Of a stretch of DNA of 64,000 nucleotides, positions 7,590 through 16,579 are shown piece after piece. The position numbers were made by a program, and so were the translations under genes. The stretch is from a virus. The stretch lies in the IMG/VR virus record IMGVR_UViG_3300044972_002460, positions 1 to 64,000 of that record; one strand, 5' to 3'. The notes below the pieces were generated by a model. That model searched no databases and was not told where the DNA came from. It saw only the letters and a list, made by a program, of their open reading frames with translations. Position 1 is the first letter of the stretch. Each line of letters begins with the position of its first letter.

Positions 7590-9376
7590 CCTAAATTTTT
7601 GGCATGTTCCCAAATGGTATATGTGTTGAATTTTTGTGCAGTTATGCTGGCAACACCATTGATAATGTTCAGCTTTCCCACCAAGTCAACCACAGATTTG
7701 TTTTTCAAACCCACCATACCAGGCAACACAACCTCAGCAAATTGACCAGGCCCCACGCCCAGCGTACAAAATGTCACAAACTCACCACTGCCCTTGTGAT
7801 AGCATCTGTGTGCAGCTACCAGCCCACAAAGTGTAACAGTGTCACCAAACTCTTGGTAATAGCAGCCAGGCATCCAACTGCTGTGTGTCCAAAATCCCAT
7901 TTTGGCCATTTGATCAATGTGGCTTTCAAAAAGTGGCACTGTCCACAGATCATTGTAGAGAGTATCACCATCAACCTTCCAAGGTCGACCCTTGCCTTCA
8001 ATTTTCCAACCAACTTTTTTAGCACCCTCAATGTGCACCCAAGGACGATACATGCTGCAAGCGTTTTGAAGAACAGCTAGCCAAAATCTCTTGGGGTGAT
8101 GCTGTTTCTCATAAGCTTGTGCGTAGATGAGATGAGCTAGGTTGATGCTGTGTGCCTTGCATAAACCAAATCCATCCATGTTTGACAACAGCTTCAAAAT
8201 CTCAGTTTTCTGCGGATTCTCACCAATTTTCCCAATGAAATCAAACATCATTTCTTCGTTTTTCTTCACAAAGCCTCTACGATACATATCAGCTTCAAAA
8301 GGGTTGCATTTCAAAATATCGCAGATGAGTTCAATAGCATCTTCATCAAAGATCAAACCACCTTTGTGTTGCAGTTTTCCGGGCCTCCCGTTGTGTCCAA
8401 TCCACTCTCGAAAAAACACACCTTTTTGACGCCCAGTAAGTGCTGCTGGCCGAATAAGTGCTGTAGCTAGTGTGAGATCGCTCACACAACTGGGCCTCAA
8501 ACCCTTGAGGGTGCGTCGCATAACAGGACTTTCGCCTTGCACAACCCCAATGCTGTCGCCTCCGCTGAGCATGTCAAATGTGAGATCACAATCCAATGGA
8601 TAGTCAAATGCACCCTTTTTGTCACAGTCCCACAGCACACTTAGCCCTCTGTTGCTGAGCACATCCACCTTCAAAAGTGCAAGGTCTTCCACCTCATATT
8701 TGTCAAGTAAGATTTGGTTGTCTTTTTTTAACACCAAACTTGGTGCTGGGGGTTGTTCAAAAACCACTACACCACCAGGGTGTTTTGAAATACTTTTCTT
8801 TTTGCCTATCAGCCTATTGGTGAGTTTTTTCCATTCGGCTTTTTGATGATCAGGAACCAACTCAATGGGCTTGTTGTTTTTAACACGCTTGCCTTTGATA
8901 CCACATACCCTCTTGAGTGCCTCTTTCTCAGCACTCTTTTGTTGGTATTTCACATAGTTGCTGAGGCGAGCAGCACGGCCAGGCCAGTGGGCGTAGATCC
9001 GATTCAATACTTCTTTGTGAAACTTGGCGCTGAAATCTATGTCAACGTCAGGCAAATCATCACGCAAGGGGTTGATAAATCGTGCTAAGGGAATATTGTG
9101 CTCAACAGGATCCACATTAGTAATTCCCAAAAGATAGCATACCAGTGAGCTGCCAGCACTTCCTCGAGTAATGTGTGGCAAATCCTTTGTGAGATTCAAA
9201 ATTTCCAAGACCCGCAAAAAATGCGGCGCAAATCTCTGTTCTGTAATGAGCTCTATTTCTTGCAGAAGTCGTTCAGTGTATCGTGGACAACTGGGAATTG
9301 GTTTTTTGATGTGCGGCACCAACAGTTGCCAAGTTTCAATTTGTGTAGCATCAACTTCAGAGAGGGATTGGGTCAT
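7586..9376 (-). CDS. dnaE: DnaE-like DNA polymerase III alpha, core only
   Basis: 596 residues, about half a bacterial DnaE. It begins near the palm: RGSAGSSLVCYLLG and PDVDIDF carry catalytic Asp112 and Asp114, and LALLKVDVL carries the third, Asp238. Fingers motifs follow (GFGLCKAHSINLAH). A C-terminal segment around residues 500-560 looks like the OB fold (VTLCGLVAAHRCY). The N-terminal PHP domain and the usual C-terminal clamp/tau region are absent. All three metal-binding Asp are kept, so polymerase activity is plausible. Whether it is the replicase or an accessory polymerase cannot be told here. Confidence 0.9.
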   Translation of the reverse strand: MTQSLSEVDATQIETWQLLVPHIKKPIPSCPRYTERLLQEIELITEQRFAPHFLRVLEILNLTKDLPHITRGSAGSSLVCYLLGITNVDPVEHNIPLARFINPLRDDLPDVDIDFSAKFHKEVLNRIYAHWPGRAARLSNYVKYQQKSAEKEALKRVCGIKGKRVKNNKPIELVPDHQKAEWKKLTNRLIGKKKSISKHPGGVVVFEQPPAPSLVLKKDNQILLDKYEVEDLALLKVDVLSNRGLSVLWDCDKKGAFDYPLDCDLTFDMLSGGDSIGVVQGESPVMRRTLKGLRPSCVSDLTLATALIRPAALTGRQKGVFFREWIGHNGRPGKLQHKGGLIFDEDAIELICDILKCNPFEADMYRRGFVKKNEEMMFDFIGKIGENPQKTEILKLLSNMDGFGLCKAHSINLAHLIYAQAYEKQHHPKRFWLAVLQNACSMYRPWVHIEGAKKVGWKIEGKGRPWKVDGDTLYNDLWTVPLFESHIDQMAKMGFWTHSSWMPGCYYQEFGDTVTLCGLVAAHRCYHKGSGEFVTFCTLGVGPGQFAEVVLPGMVGLKNKSVVDLVGKLNIINGVASITAQKFNTYTIWEHAKNLG

Positions 9377-9432
9377 CAGTGCCTATGGAAATTTCAATGT
9401 AATGAGAAGGCTGCACTTGGCAACCTGCAGGA

Positions 9433-9439
9433 TATTTAA
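9433..9439 (-). promoter_or_regulatory. late-type box TTAAATA
   Basis: TTAAATA on the minus strand, 56 bases upstream of the polymerase start. Weak case because of the distance. Confidence 0.3.
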
Positions 9440-9466
9440 ATTGAAATTCCACGGCTTTTGAAAAAT

Positions 9467-9473
9467 TTAAATA
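9467..9473 (+). promoter_or_regulatory. late-type box TTAAATA
   Basis: TTTAAATAG, 34 bases upstream of the TTG of the 63-residue gene at 9508. Confidence 0.4.
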
Positions 9474-9507
9474 GCCAATATGGTTAAATCACCAGGGGAG
9501 ACTGCCC

Positions 9508-9699
9508 TTGTATTATTATATTGTATTAGTTGAACTTGGTGACAAGACACAGAAGTCTTTGGTATTCGCTCTTGATCGAACACATGACCTACACACCCAA
9601 ATTCAAAAACTACTGGGCGTAGCTGTGCGTATCCTTTATGTGAAAATATTAGGAGACTGGTCAAAAAAGGATGGGGATGATTGCTCATCCCCATTTTAA
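9508..9699 (+). CDS. small hypothetical protein, 63 aa
   Basis: TTG start with SD GGGGAG at 7 bases. The sequence looks like a real alpha/beta protein (YYIVLVELGDKTQKS, HTQIQKLLG). It is the only plus-strand gene between the polymerase and the rII block, and its last codons run through the terminator at 9671. Not recognised; could be spurious. Confidence 0.5.
   Translation: MYYYIVLVELGDKTQKSLVFALDRTHDLHTQIQKLLGVAVRILYVKILGDWSKKDGDDCSSPF
9671..9694. terminator. bidirectional rho-independent terminator
   Basis: 10-bp perfect stem (ATGGGGATGA / TCATCCCCAT) with loop TTGC. TTTT follows on the plus strand and TTTTTT after CC on the minus strand. It ends the rII/membrane-protein transcript and the opposing 63-residue gene. 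Confidence 0.8.
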
Positions 9700-9714
9700 C
9701 AATATCCTCTTAGA

Positions 9715-10245
9715 TTAGTCCTTTTTGTTGTAGCCTTGAAACACCCGGTTGCTGATCCTTTGATAAGTGCCACCTAGACGAGCGTAGATCTCTTCCGCAG
9801 CGCGCCGAACCGGATCGTTGATAACGGTCCACAGCATGCTGGCAGGCCAAAGTGCAATCCATCCAATGATCCGACTTTTGTGATCGCCAGGGTTTGGAGG
9901 AAACTGACGCACACCTGCAGTATAGAGCACACGTTCTTGCGTCTCGCCGGCATCAATTCGCCGACGCAGCTTGACCAGCCAAAAATACCATTTGACCAAA
10001 CTCCACACAGCACCAGCAAAGAAGTAAGCTGCAATTCCCAGCACAATCTCACCAGGATGTGCAGTTAGGTATGAGATGGGGTTTAAGCCACCAAACACAA
10101 CCAACACAGCCATAGTCACGATAGCAACAATGGTTGCCCAACCTGGTGCATCGTTGTCCAGCATCTCACTCATGAGAATGGCACTCAGCACCAGCAGCAG
10201 CCAAAAGCCCAGAGCCCCAACTGCTAGAAATTCCCAAACAAACAT
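9715..10245 (-). CDS. integral membrane protein, 176 aa
   Basis: Three or four hydrophobic segments in the first 110 residues (FLAVGALGFWLLLVLSAILM, WATIVAIVTMAVLVVFGG, IVLGIAAYFFAGAVW), then a basic soluble tail. SD AAAGG precedes the ATG. It follows rIIB in the same transcript, so it may act at the membrane with the rII proteins (inference from position only). Confidence 0.8.
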   Translation of the reverse strand: MFVWEFLAVGALGFWLLLVLSAILMSEMLDNDAPGWATIVAIVTMAVLVVFGGLNPISYLTAHPGEIVLGIAAYFFAGAVWSLVKWYFWLVKLRRRIDAGETQERVLYTAGVRQFPPNPGDHKSRIIGWIALWPASMLWTVINDPVRRAAEEIYARLGGTYQRISNRVFQGYNKKD

Positions 10246-10266
10246 AAGGGAGACCTTTCAAAGGTT

Positions 10267-10291
10267 GTGGGGGAAGCTTGGTGCTTCCCCC
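10267..10291. other. intercistronic stem-loop
   Basis: 10-bp perfect stem (TGGGGGAAGC / GCTTCCCCCA) with a 5-base loop, just after the rIIB stop and without a T-run. More likely an mRNA-stability or attenuation hairpin than a terminator. Confidence 0.55.
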
Positions 10292-10302
10292 AGCTTGTGT
10301 TG

Positions 10303-11631
10303 TTAAAAGTTGAAGCCAGTGAGGTAACCGTCAATGTAGCCTCGCCGATACCCTTTTCCGCCCTCTTCTGCACCATAGAGATTGAAGTGCCCAACCTTAC
10401 CATGGTTACATCCAGCAACGTTGCCTTCATCCCACCCATTGTCGTAACCATGCTTGCGGTAACCCACAGGCATGCTCAGCACTCGGATGATCTCTGCCTG
10501 CTGGATCTCGTCTTCATACTCAAAGTCCTCGACAGAAATTCCAGTGTCAGCCACTGTTGCCGTTGGCGCTGGTGTGGTCACAGTGCTGGAGTTTCCACGG
10601 CACTTGTCGTAGCCTTCGAAATAACTCCGAGCGTAGTCCACTGCCTCACGGGTGACATTACCTTGGTATCGTCCAAGGTCAGGTGCACGGTTGTCCCAGG
10701 CATCGTCAAAGCCATCCACACGACCCTGTTCTGGGTTGCGGGTTTGACCTGCGCTGTAGCGTTGAGAAACCTGATCCACCAGCCCTTGTACCAGCTTTGC
10801 ACGAGCAGCGTTCCCAAACTCCACACCCAGCACAGCCGTAGCCTGTGCAGTTGAGGTGTTGGTGCGAGCGTTCTTCACTGGCTCACCCTGGTTGGAAACC
10901 ACCGGAGAAGAGAACGCTTCGCGATCCTCACCAGCAGTGTGCTCACTAATTACCTCATATGTGCAGGCCCGGCCTTTGGCAAAGTCGTAGTCGCTTGGGA
11001 TGCTCACTACATCAGCGGGGTTGATCTTCACGATCATCACACGCCCTTGACCACCGTGATAGCAAGGGAGGTAGCTGAGGCTGCAGAAGTGGAGTCCGTA
11101 GCTGCAAGTGCGGTCCCGAACGTCATCCACCTGATTGCGAGGCATGCTGGGCTTATCGCCCACTCGGTTCATGGTCTTGCCATAGTCATGAAAACTGCCG
11201 TAATCGTCTCGCACCTTCTTGTAGGCCAGGAAGTCACCATCTTCAGTAATGGGCAGGCTGGTGCGCTCCAGCCAATCGTAGAGTTCAGTAACAGCAATTC
11301 GGCTGGGGTTCTGCATCAGCTTCTCCAGGAAGCGGGTCAGCGGCGCAGCATCAAAGCCATCGCTTACCATTTCCAGAATGCGCTGGGTCACAGCATTGTG
11401 CAGCGGCTGACCATTCATCAGCACTTCACCATCCACGACTTTGATGGTGCCAGCACCAAAGGTTTCAACTGCCTTTGCTGGGCTAAGAAGATCAGGAACA
11501 CGGTCCCACTCCTTGGCTCGAACAGCTTCACGTAGGCTGAAGTAGTTGGTCATGCCTTCACGCACAGTATGGGTTACCCCGTTGTGCATGATAGTAAGGA
11601 AGTCACGTCCGGCGATATAAGGAAGGCTCAC
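10303..11631 (-). CDS. rIIB: rIIB-like protein
   Basis: 442 residues, GTG start with AAAGGA 8 bases upstream. The middle carries the recognisable rIIB region (EDGDFLAYKKVRDDYGSFHD, then a Cys/Tyr-rich segment HFCSLSYLPCYHGGQGRVMIVKINPADVVSIP). The last 200 residues are less conserved and contain repeated ARSYFEGYDKCRG-like and GYDNGWDEG motifs. In T4, rIIA/rIIB act at the inner membrane in resistance to RexAB exclusion and in lysis timing. It is adjacent to rIIA, as in T4. Confidence 0.85.
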   Translation of the reverse strand: MSLPYIAGRDFLTIMHNGVTHTVREGMTNYFSLREAVRAKEWDRVPDLLSPAKAVETFGAGTIKVVDGEVLMNGQPLHNAVTQRILEMVSDGFDAAPLTRFLEKLMQNPSRIAVTELYDWLERTSLPITEDGDFLAYKKVRDDYGSFHDYGKTMNRVGDKPSMPRNQVDDVRDRTCSYGLHFCSLSYLPCYHGGQGRVMIVKINPADVVSIPSDYDFAKGRACTYEVISEHTAGEDREAFSSPVVSNQGEPVKNARTNTSTAQATAVLGVEFGNAARAKLVQGLVDQVSQRYSAGQTRNPEQGRVDGFDDAWDNRAPDLGRYQGNVTREAVDYARSYFEGYDKCRGNSSTVTTPAPTATVADTGISVEDFEYEDEIQQAEIIRVLSMPVGYRKHGYDNGWDEGNVAGCNHGKVGHFNLYGAEEGGKGYRRGYIDGYLTGFNF

Positions 11632-11664
11632 TGTAGGTTTCCTTTCGGGTTGTTCACAGTAGTG

Positions 11665-11693
11665 AATGTATTATAAGGTTGGAATAGTGTCAA
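11665..11693 (-). promoter_or_regulatory. sigma-70 promoter for rIIB
   Basis: TTGACA, N17, TACATT (a TATAAT lies 5 bases closer, at 12-base spacing). The rIIA stop TGA is inside the -35. Confidence 0.55.
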
Positions 11694-13777
11694 GTGTTAT
11701 TTTGTGGAGAGTTTTTGTCAATTGACTCCACATACTCCACAAAGGGGGTCAACGGCTCGTTGCGTAGTCCGAACGCAAAGCGCATGAGAGGATACCGGGC
11801 CTTGATCTCGTCAAACAATAGGTCCACATGGGCAGTGTCGGGCCGGATGCCCTTGATGTCCACACCAATTGAACGAGCTGCCAGTGTGAGATCCTGTATA
11901 GTAATATCCATGTTCTTGGATTTGGCCTTGCTCAGCACATCTGTGTGCTGATTCCACTCGCGTACCATACGTCCAATCACGTTCTCATGCTTGGCAAACA
12001 CCTGCCAATTGGATTGGTTGTTGCCAGCTGCCTGAACAAAGCTGTTGATCAACCCAGTGGCAACCACACGGTCCTTCCACTTGCCGTTGTCAATAAACTT
12101 CTGGACCTCTTGGTGAGCCCAGCTGGTAAACTCAATCCACTTGGGCTCACCAACAATCTTCTTGACATTGGTTTTGTTGATGCCCCAGATCTCAGTTGCG
12201 CTCTTGATGATACCAAGCCCAACCATTCCACGCACTAGATCACCCATGGCCACGTCCTGCCCATCTGGGCTTACAGGGTCCAGTACGTCAATCTGCACAT
12301 ATAGCCCCCCCTGCGAAGTAGTAAGCTCCTTCTCATTGCCCCAGTTATCACTCTTGCGCACTCGACCCCAAATGCTTGCGCGGCCAACCCATACTGCACC
12401 CTTGAACTTCATTACCACACGTTCAGCACGTGTCAAGCTCTTGGCGCTTTGAATTGGAGGATTGCCCAGTTGGGCCAGCACTTGGGCAACAACATCATCT
12501 TCGCCGGTGATGATATGGGCTCGCGGGTGTCGACCTGCCTTTTGCTCAGCCTTTAGCCAAAGCCCAACTCGGCTGGTGGTGTCAACGCAGTCTTGCCGAA
12601 AAAACGTCACTTCATTGGAGGTTGTGATGTATCGGGCCTGTTCTCGACGCCCACTGTCTCGAACATGGTGCAACACAACCGCAAGATTTTCAGTAAGGGT
12701 CTTGGCATAAAAATCATTTGCTGAAATATCCTCTCCCTGCCACTTGGGATAGACACCAGCAGAGTTCAAAACTTGGATCAAACCCCGCGTGTGATAGTTT
12801 CGATGCCACAGCTGGTGGTAGAGGCACCGAGCTGCCCAAAGAGTTGGTGCTTCTTCAAACTGCTTGTTGACCACATCACGAATGTTCTGGAGCACTTGGT
12901 CCAGCTTGCTCTCGAGAACAGCAATGGTGGTGGGATCGTAGCTGAGTTCTTCACGGCTAGCAGCCACATCCAGCTCACCAATGTTGAATTCAATCACCAG
13001 TGGTAGATGGATCAGGCTAGTGAAGCGATTGTTGAGCTGGCTGCTTTTGATGGGATAGGCAACACTGCCCATCCGTGCCACAGCACCGCTGCGATAATAG
13101 CGATCTTCGTCTCGAAGATACCAACCATCTCCCTCTTGAGTTCGAGTGATGGATCGCTGCCTGTAGTTGTTGTTACCACACACCACTGGCTGATTGGTAA
13201 ACCACATGAACACTTGCTCTGCCGTCTGGCAAAAGTTGCCCATGTCGTCACGCTTCACAGGCAGCTTCACCATCACACCATTGGGCGCAGTGGTGTTTTG
13301 CACCCCCAGCTTGGCTACACTCGGCTCGCCTGCCTCATTGATGAACATGGCATAGCTGTGCTGCTCACCATTGAAGGTGCTTACAACATCAAAGCCATTT
13401 GTGTAGGCGAAGGGAGATTTGCTGCCCAGGCCCAGCGCACCCACATAGTCGTTGCTTTCGGTCTTACTGGAACTGAAATAGGTTGTGTATAGGTCCATCA
13501 CCTGCTCATGACTGAGACCCAGGCCGTAGTCGGTCACAGAGAACCAAGGCTCCATGCTGTTGGGCAGATGCACATCAAAAGGTGTGTCCTGCTTGCCAGC
13601 AGCCACATGGCTGTCCCAGGCATTGCAAGAGAGCTCGCGGATCACAGCCTTGATCTTGTCAGCATAGAGATTACTCGACAGGATGCTGAATGCACGAGCA
13701 TTGGCCTTGATGCGGAAAGTGGTCTCTTCGCCTACTCCGCCTCGCTCCAGAGTCTGTGTGTTGTTGGTGATACGCAC
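11690..13777 (-). CDS. rIIA: rIIA-like GHKL ATPase
   Basis: 695 residues. The N-terminal GHKL fold is clear: ELSCNAWDSHVAAG (Glu/Asn box), DYGLGLS (G1), ALGLGSKSPFAYTNGF (G2). Start is GTG with SD AAGGA. T4 rIIA is a membrane-associated protein needed for growth in lambda lysogens. The N-box and glycine motifs suggest ATP binding. Transcribed from its own sigma-70 promoter, with rIIB 59 bases downstream. Confidence 0.9.
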   Translation of the reverse strand: MRITNNTQTLERGGVGEETTFRIKANARAFSILSSNLYADKIKAVIRELSCNAWDSHVAAGKQDTPFDVHLPNSMEPWFSVTDYGLGLSHEQVMDLYTTYFSSSKTESNDYVGALGLGSKSPFAYTNGFDVVSTFNGEQHSYAMFINEAGEPSVAKLGVQNTTAPNGVMVKLPVKRDDMGNFCQTAEQVFMWFTNQPVVCGNNNYRQRSITRTQEGDGWYLRDEDRYYRSGAVARMGSVAYPIKSSQLNNRFTSLIHLPLVIEFNIGELDVAASREELSYDPTTIAVLESKLDQVLQNIRDVVNKQFEEAPTLWAARCLYHQLWHRNYHTRGLIQVLNSAGVYPKWQGEDISANDFYAKTLTENLAVVLHHVRDSGRREQARYITTSNEVTFFRQDCVDTTSRVGLWLKAEQKAGRHPRAHIITGEDDVVAQVLAQLGNPPIQSAKSLTRAERVVMKFKGAVWVGRASIWGRVRKSDNWGNEKELTTSQGGLYVQIDVLDPVSPDGQDVAMGDLVRGMVGLGIIKSATEIWGINKTNVKKIVGEPKWIEFTSWAHQEVQKFIDNGKWKDRVVATGLINSFVQAAGNNQSNWQVFAKHENVIGRMVREWNQHTDVLSKAKSKNMDITIQDLTLAARSIGVDIKGIRPDTAHVDLLFDEIKARYPLMRFAFGLRNEPLTPFVEYVESIDKNSPQNNT

Positions 13778-13807
13778 TAGAGTATCCTTGTTCTCTGTTG
13801 TGTGGTG

Positions 13808-13835
13808 ACTATAGCAGACTTGTAGGTTATGTCAA
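13808..13835 (-). promoter_or_regulatory. sigma-70 promoter for rIIA
   Basis: TTGACA, N16, TATAGT with TGC extension. Confidence 0.8.
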
Positions 13836-13851
13836 CCCAAACTAGTGGGAT

Positions 13852-14145
13852 TTAGTCGAGCCGCTCGCGATCCAAGGTCTTCAAGAGCTTGCCCAGGGTG
13901 GAGGACACTTCGCTCATGTTTTTGGCATTGGTAACGCGGCTCAGGAAAATCTCTTCCAGGCGTGCTAGCCTATCAGCTGAATCAGGGTTGCGCTCTCGCA
14001 CCTGGCTCAAACGCTCAAGAGTGCTGGCTACAACCTTCTCTCGATTGGAGAGAAAGAACAGGTGGTTGTCAAGGCTCGTTTGGATGCGCATAAGTTCTGC
14101 GCGAATACCAAACATCTGATTCCACATAGAGGCAAGAGTGTTCAT
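13852..14145 (-). CDS. hypothetical helical protein, 97 aa
   Basis: ATG 14145 chosen because SD AAAGG lies upstream and a promoter sits just beyond; longer in-frame starts would be ahead of the transcript. Charged and predicted all-helical (LARLEEIFLSRVTNAKNMSEVSSTLGKLL). Not recognised. Confidence 0.7.
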   Translation of the reverse strand: MNTLASMWNQMFGIRAELMRIQTSLDNHLFFLSNREKVVASTLERLSQVRERNPDSADRLARLEEIFLSRVTNAKNMSEVSSTLGKLLKTLDRERLD

Positions 14146-14177
14146 CACGCTAGACCTTTCCAAAACAATGTGCCAGC

Positions 14178-14205
14178 AACATAACATATTTTGTGCTGGT
14201 GTCAA
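14178..14205 (-). promoter_or_regulatory. sigma-70 promoter
   Basis: TTGACA, N16, TATGTT. The TGA stop of the Lar-like gene is inside the -35 hexamer. Confidence 0.7.
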
Positions 14206-14561
14206 CCACTATTTTTCAATTTTTGTGCGTGGCTGACTACCGTGTCAATGTCGTTCCATGTGCCAATGGCCACCTTGGTCAGCCAGCTTTCCAACTCCCT
14301 TACACGAGCTTGGGCTAACTCCAGTTGGCGGACCAGCACTGTTTCCTGTTCAGTTGGTGAGCGAGTGTTCCATTCCGCAATTGCATCTTCAGCAGTGTCA
14401 TGAGTGTCAAGACACAATCCGCAGTCCACGCATTCCACACTGTAGCCGTAGGGATCATTGTAGGTGTAGTCAAAATACTCGTTTAGACGAGCCGATTCTC
14501 CACAGAAGGGACAGGGATAGAGACTGTAGACGCTTGGGTCAACTGTGGACCGGGCACACAT
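14202..14561 (-). CDS. Lar-like zinc-ribbon protein
   Basis: 119 residues. The N-terminal half matches the Lar (restriction alleviation) zinc ribbon: YPCPFCGES, then VECVDCGLC, then TAEDAIAEWNTR. The four Cys form two CxxC pairs. A helical C-terminal half (LVRQLELAQARVRELESWL) follows. In lambdoid phages Lar relieves type I restriction; whether that role holds here is inference. ATG overlaps the TAA of the upstream gene (TAATG). Confidence 0.7.
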   Translation of the reverse strand: MCARSTVDPSVYSLYPCPFCGESARLNEYFDYTYNDPYGYSVECVDCGLCLDTHDTAEDAIAEWNTRSPTEQETVLVRQLELAQARVRELESWLTKVAIGTWNDIDTVVSHAQKLKNSG

Positions 14562-14740
14562 TATCCCACAAACAATACAGATACAAATTTGTAGATGTTG
14601 GTGATTACCAGATAGCTCATGTAGCCACTCAAGGCTAGTGCAGCTATGAGAATGAATCTGTCCCACACAGTCATGGGCATTCGAGGTGCTTCGGTATCAA
14701 TTGATTGTGCTAGTTCGCGAGCTCTCTGTTCAGGCGTCAT
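14561..14740 (-). CDS. small membrane protein, 59 aa
   Basis: Starts MTPEQRARELAQSI and has hydrophobic stretches FILIAALALSGYMSYLVI and FVSVLFVG. ATG shares 3 bases with the upstream gene's TGA (ATGA), and its TAA touches the next ATG, so it sits in a fully coupled operon. Function unknown. Confidence 0.75.
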   Translation of the reverse strand: MTPEQRARELAQSIDTEAPRMPMTVWDRFILIAALALSGYMSYLVITNIYKFVSVLFVG

Positions 14741-15126
14741 AGGATTTTGTATTCCTGCAACAATGCCTCAAGCTCTTCAGCTGTGAGCTTGCTGGCAGCT
14801 TGCTCTGCCAACTTTTGACGCTTTGTTGCCTCAGCTTGTTCAGCTGCTATAAAATTGAGTCGGGCTTCCACAGCCGCAACCTCTTCCGGCGTGCTGTTGG
14901 CCAGGGCACTTGTGCTCGCATACAACGCCAGCCAATCACCACCATCATCATCAAAAACAAACACCACACTGATTCCAGTGTGGTTGAACTTGACGCTGAC
15001 ACCTACTTCTATCGCATGCGCTCGAGCCTGCAGATACAGAATCTTGAGTGGCAGCTCAACAATGTGTTCAAGTTTTTCTCGACGTGCCATGTCCTGTTTG
15101 GCGGCAGCCTCAGCTCTCAGCACCAT
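14737..15126 (-). CDS. hypothetical protein, 129 aa
   Basis: Middle beta region (VGVSVKFNHTGISVVFVFDDD) followed by a long charged helix from about residue 80 (PEEVAAVEARLNFIAAEQAEA) that could be a coiled coil. SD GGAA upstream of ATG. Not recognised. Confidence 0.75.
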   Translation of the reverse strand: MVLRAEAAAKQDMARREKLEHIVELPLKILYLQARAHAIEVGVSVKFNHTGISVVFVFDDDGGDWLALYASTSALANSTPEEVAAVEARLNFIAAEQAEATKRQKLAEQAASKLTAEELEALLQEYKIL

Positions 15127-15166
15127 TCTTCCATTCCTTCCAAACTAAGTGTGTTGAGTGCATTTA

Positions 15167-15463
15167 CTAAACAGCTTCAATTTCCCACTCTTCGGGAACA
15201 ACTCGCAGCATTCGGTATTCGCCCATGACGCCGTGGTTGAGATCATCCACATGTGTCACACCCACATGAGTATAGTAATAGCCTCCAATCTGCTTGACGG
15301 TGGGCCGGCGCACATAAGCCTTGCCGTCCTTGCTGAGATTGCTTTTGATGTAGCGACCGTTTGCCCGCCAAATGCTGTCTCCCTCCAGCTTGATCTTGAT
15401 CTCTCGGCTGGGACAGAAATACATGCCCGTGGGCTTGTGGCGAATTCGATACACTGTGGTCAT
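15167..15463 (-). CDS. hypothetical protein, 98 aa
   Basis: Starts MTTVYRIRHKPTGMYFCPSR; basic, with WRANGRYIKSNLSKDGKAYV. Overlaps the upstream stop by 4 bases (ATGA). Probably beta-rich. Not recognised. Confidence 0.75.
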   Translation of the reverse strand: MTTVYRIRHKPTGMYFCPSREIKIKLEGDSIWRANGRYIKSNLSKDGKAYVRRPTVKQIGGYYYTHVGVTHVDDLNHGVMGEYRMLRVVPEEWEIEAV

Positions 15464-15801
15464 GCTGCGTTGTTCCCAAGGTCTTCTCGATAGCGGCCAA
15501 TTTTGAAGTGGCGCATGAGGGCTTCTGAGCCACCATAGTCTTCCACCTGCTCATGCCGCGGGCAGCTATAGTAATCTAGCTCTAGGGCACACTTGTTGCG
15601 CACAATGCCAGCACTGCATTCAGAACACTCAGGCATCTCTGTCAATGACGTGAGTCGATGAGCTCGGATCTTTTTGAGAACAGAATTGAACCGTCCGCGA
15701 GCCTCATCATAGGCCTCTTCCTCACGCTCATACTCTAGCAGGAGTTCAGCCGAGATAGTGGGATCCTTCCTGGGATCATAGTCGTCACTAAACTCGCTCA
15801 C
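15460..15801 (-). CDS. hypothetical protein with Cys cluster, 113 aa
   Basis: GTG 15801 is chosen: it overlaps the upstream TGA (GTGA) and has AGAGGG 7 bases upstream, rather than a longer frame that runs through the neighbour. Acidic helical N-terminus, then PECSECSAGIVRNKCALEL and YYSCPRHEQ, a likely zinc site. Not recognised. Confidence 0.72.
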   Translation of the reverse strand: MSEFSDDYDPRKDPTISAELLLEYEREEEAYDEARGRFNSVLKKIRAHRLTSLTEMPECSECSAGIVRNKCALELDYYSCPRHEQVEDYGGSEALMRHFKIGRYREDLGNNAA

Positions 15802-16142
15802 AGCGTCACCCTCTCCTTTAGCGTAATGCATCGGCAAGCGTAGTATCCCAAAGACCAAGCCAGTCCATCCACCGTCCCCATGCACTTAGGGGCATCACTT
15901 TCAGTCACGTCATCTGGCACTCTCGTCAACACTACCTTATCCCCATCCGCCACAGCGAGGGCATCGGCGAGAGCAGCGCGGGCTTGGGTACGACAACGTT
16001 GAAGCGCCCGATACCCGAGCGTGCCGGGCTTATCACTGTAGCCCGCTACCAAATCATCCCATAGGGTGGCTTCCTCGCGCAGATGGGCGTGATAGATCGC
16101 CCGCGCCGCCGCCTCCACCATGCGTTCACCAAGCGTGCTCAT
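15798..16142 (-). CDS. hypothetical protein, 114 aa
   Basis: ATG 16142 overlaps the upstream stop (ATGA). Contains AAARAIYHAHLREEATLW and YRALQRCRTQARAAL, a helical arrangement seen in many small phage proteins of unknown role. Confidence 0.72.
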   Translation of the reverse strand: MSTLGERMVEAAARAIYHAHLREEATLWDDLVAGYSDKPGTLGYRALQRCRTQARAALADALAVADGDKVVLTRVPDDVTESDAPKCMGTVDGLAWSLGYYACRCITLKERVTL

Positions 16143-16366
16143 GGTTCCATTCCCATAGCCAACAGTTCTCTCAGCCATTGTTGAGCCTCGAGTTTGGCAA
16201 AGTCAAGAGTGGCAGTGCGAGAGATTTCTCGATGGTTCCACATCACTTGATAGCGATGACCTGTGCTCCAGTTGGGCATGAGTTGGATTGTGATGCCGGT
16301 GGTAGGTAGCTCAATCACACCTGGTGAGACCACTGTCCATTCAGTGGACGGATCAAACGGAGTCAT
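16139..16366 (-). CDS. hypothetical protein, 75 aa
   Basis: ATG 16366 in TGATG with GAGG 7 bases upstream. Beta-rich first half (WTVVSPGVIELPTTGITIQL), helical end (LDFAKLEAQQWLRELLA). Not recognised. Confidence 0.72.
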   Translation of the reverse strand: MTPFDPSTEWTVVSPGVIELPTTGITIQLMPNWSTGHRYQVMWNHREISRTATLDFAKLEAQQWLRELLAMGMEP

Positions 16367-16578
16367 CACTTAGCCTCATTGCACACATTGCAGATGCGCA
16401 CCGCGGCTTCAGAAGCCCCAGAGACAGAGTCAAACCGCTCACTCACCATTGTGCCAAGGGTGAGAGAAATTTGTGGCTCTGCATGTGAGCCATAGTCCAC
16501 AATCTCCATACTCACCACCAGATCACTCCGCACAAACACAGTGGGCGTGTGCCGGGCAACGGGAACCAGCTTGCTCAT
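16366..16578 (-). CDS. hypothetical protein, 70 aa
   Basis: SD GGAGAG before ATG. Beta-rich (FVRSDLVVSMEIVDYG), ends with CNVCNEAK, a single CxxC. Its stop overlaps the next start by one base. Confidence 0.72.
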   Translation of the reverse strand: MSKLVPVARHTPTVFVRSDLVVSMEIVDYGSHAEPQISLTLGTMVSERFDSVSGASEAAVRICNVCNEAK

Positions 16579-16579
16579 G

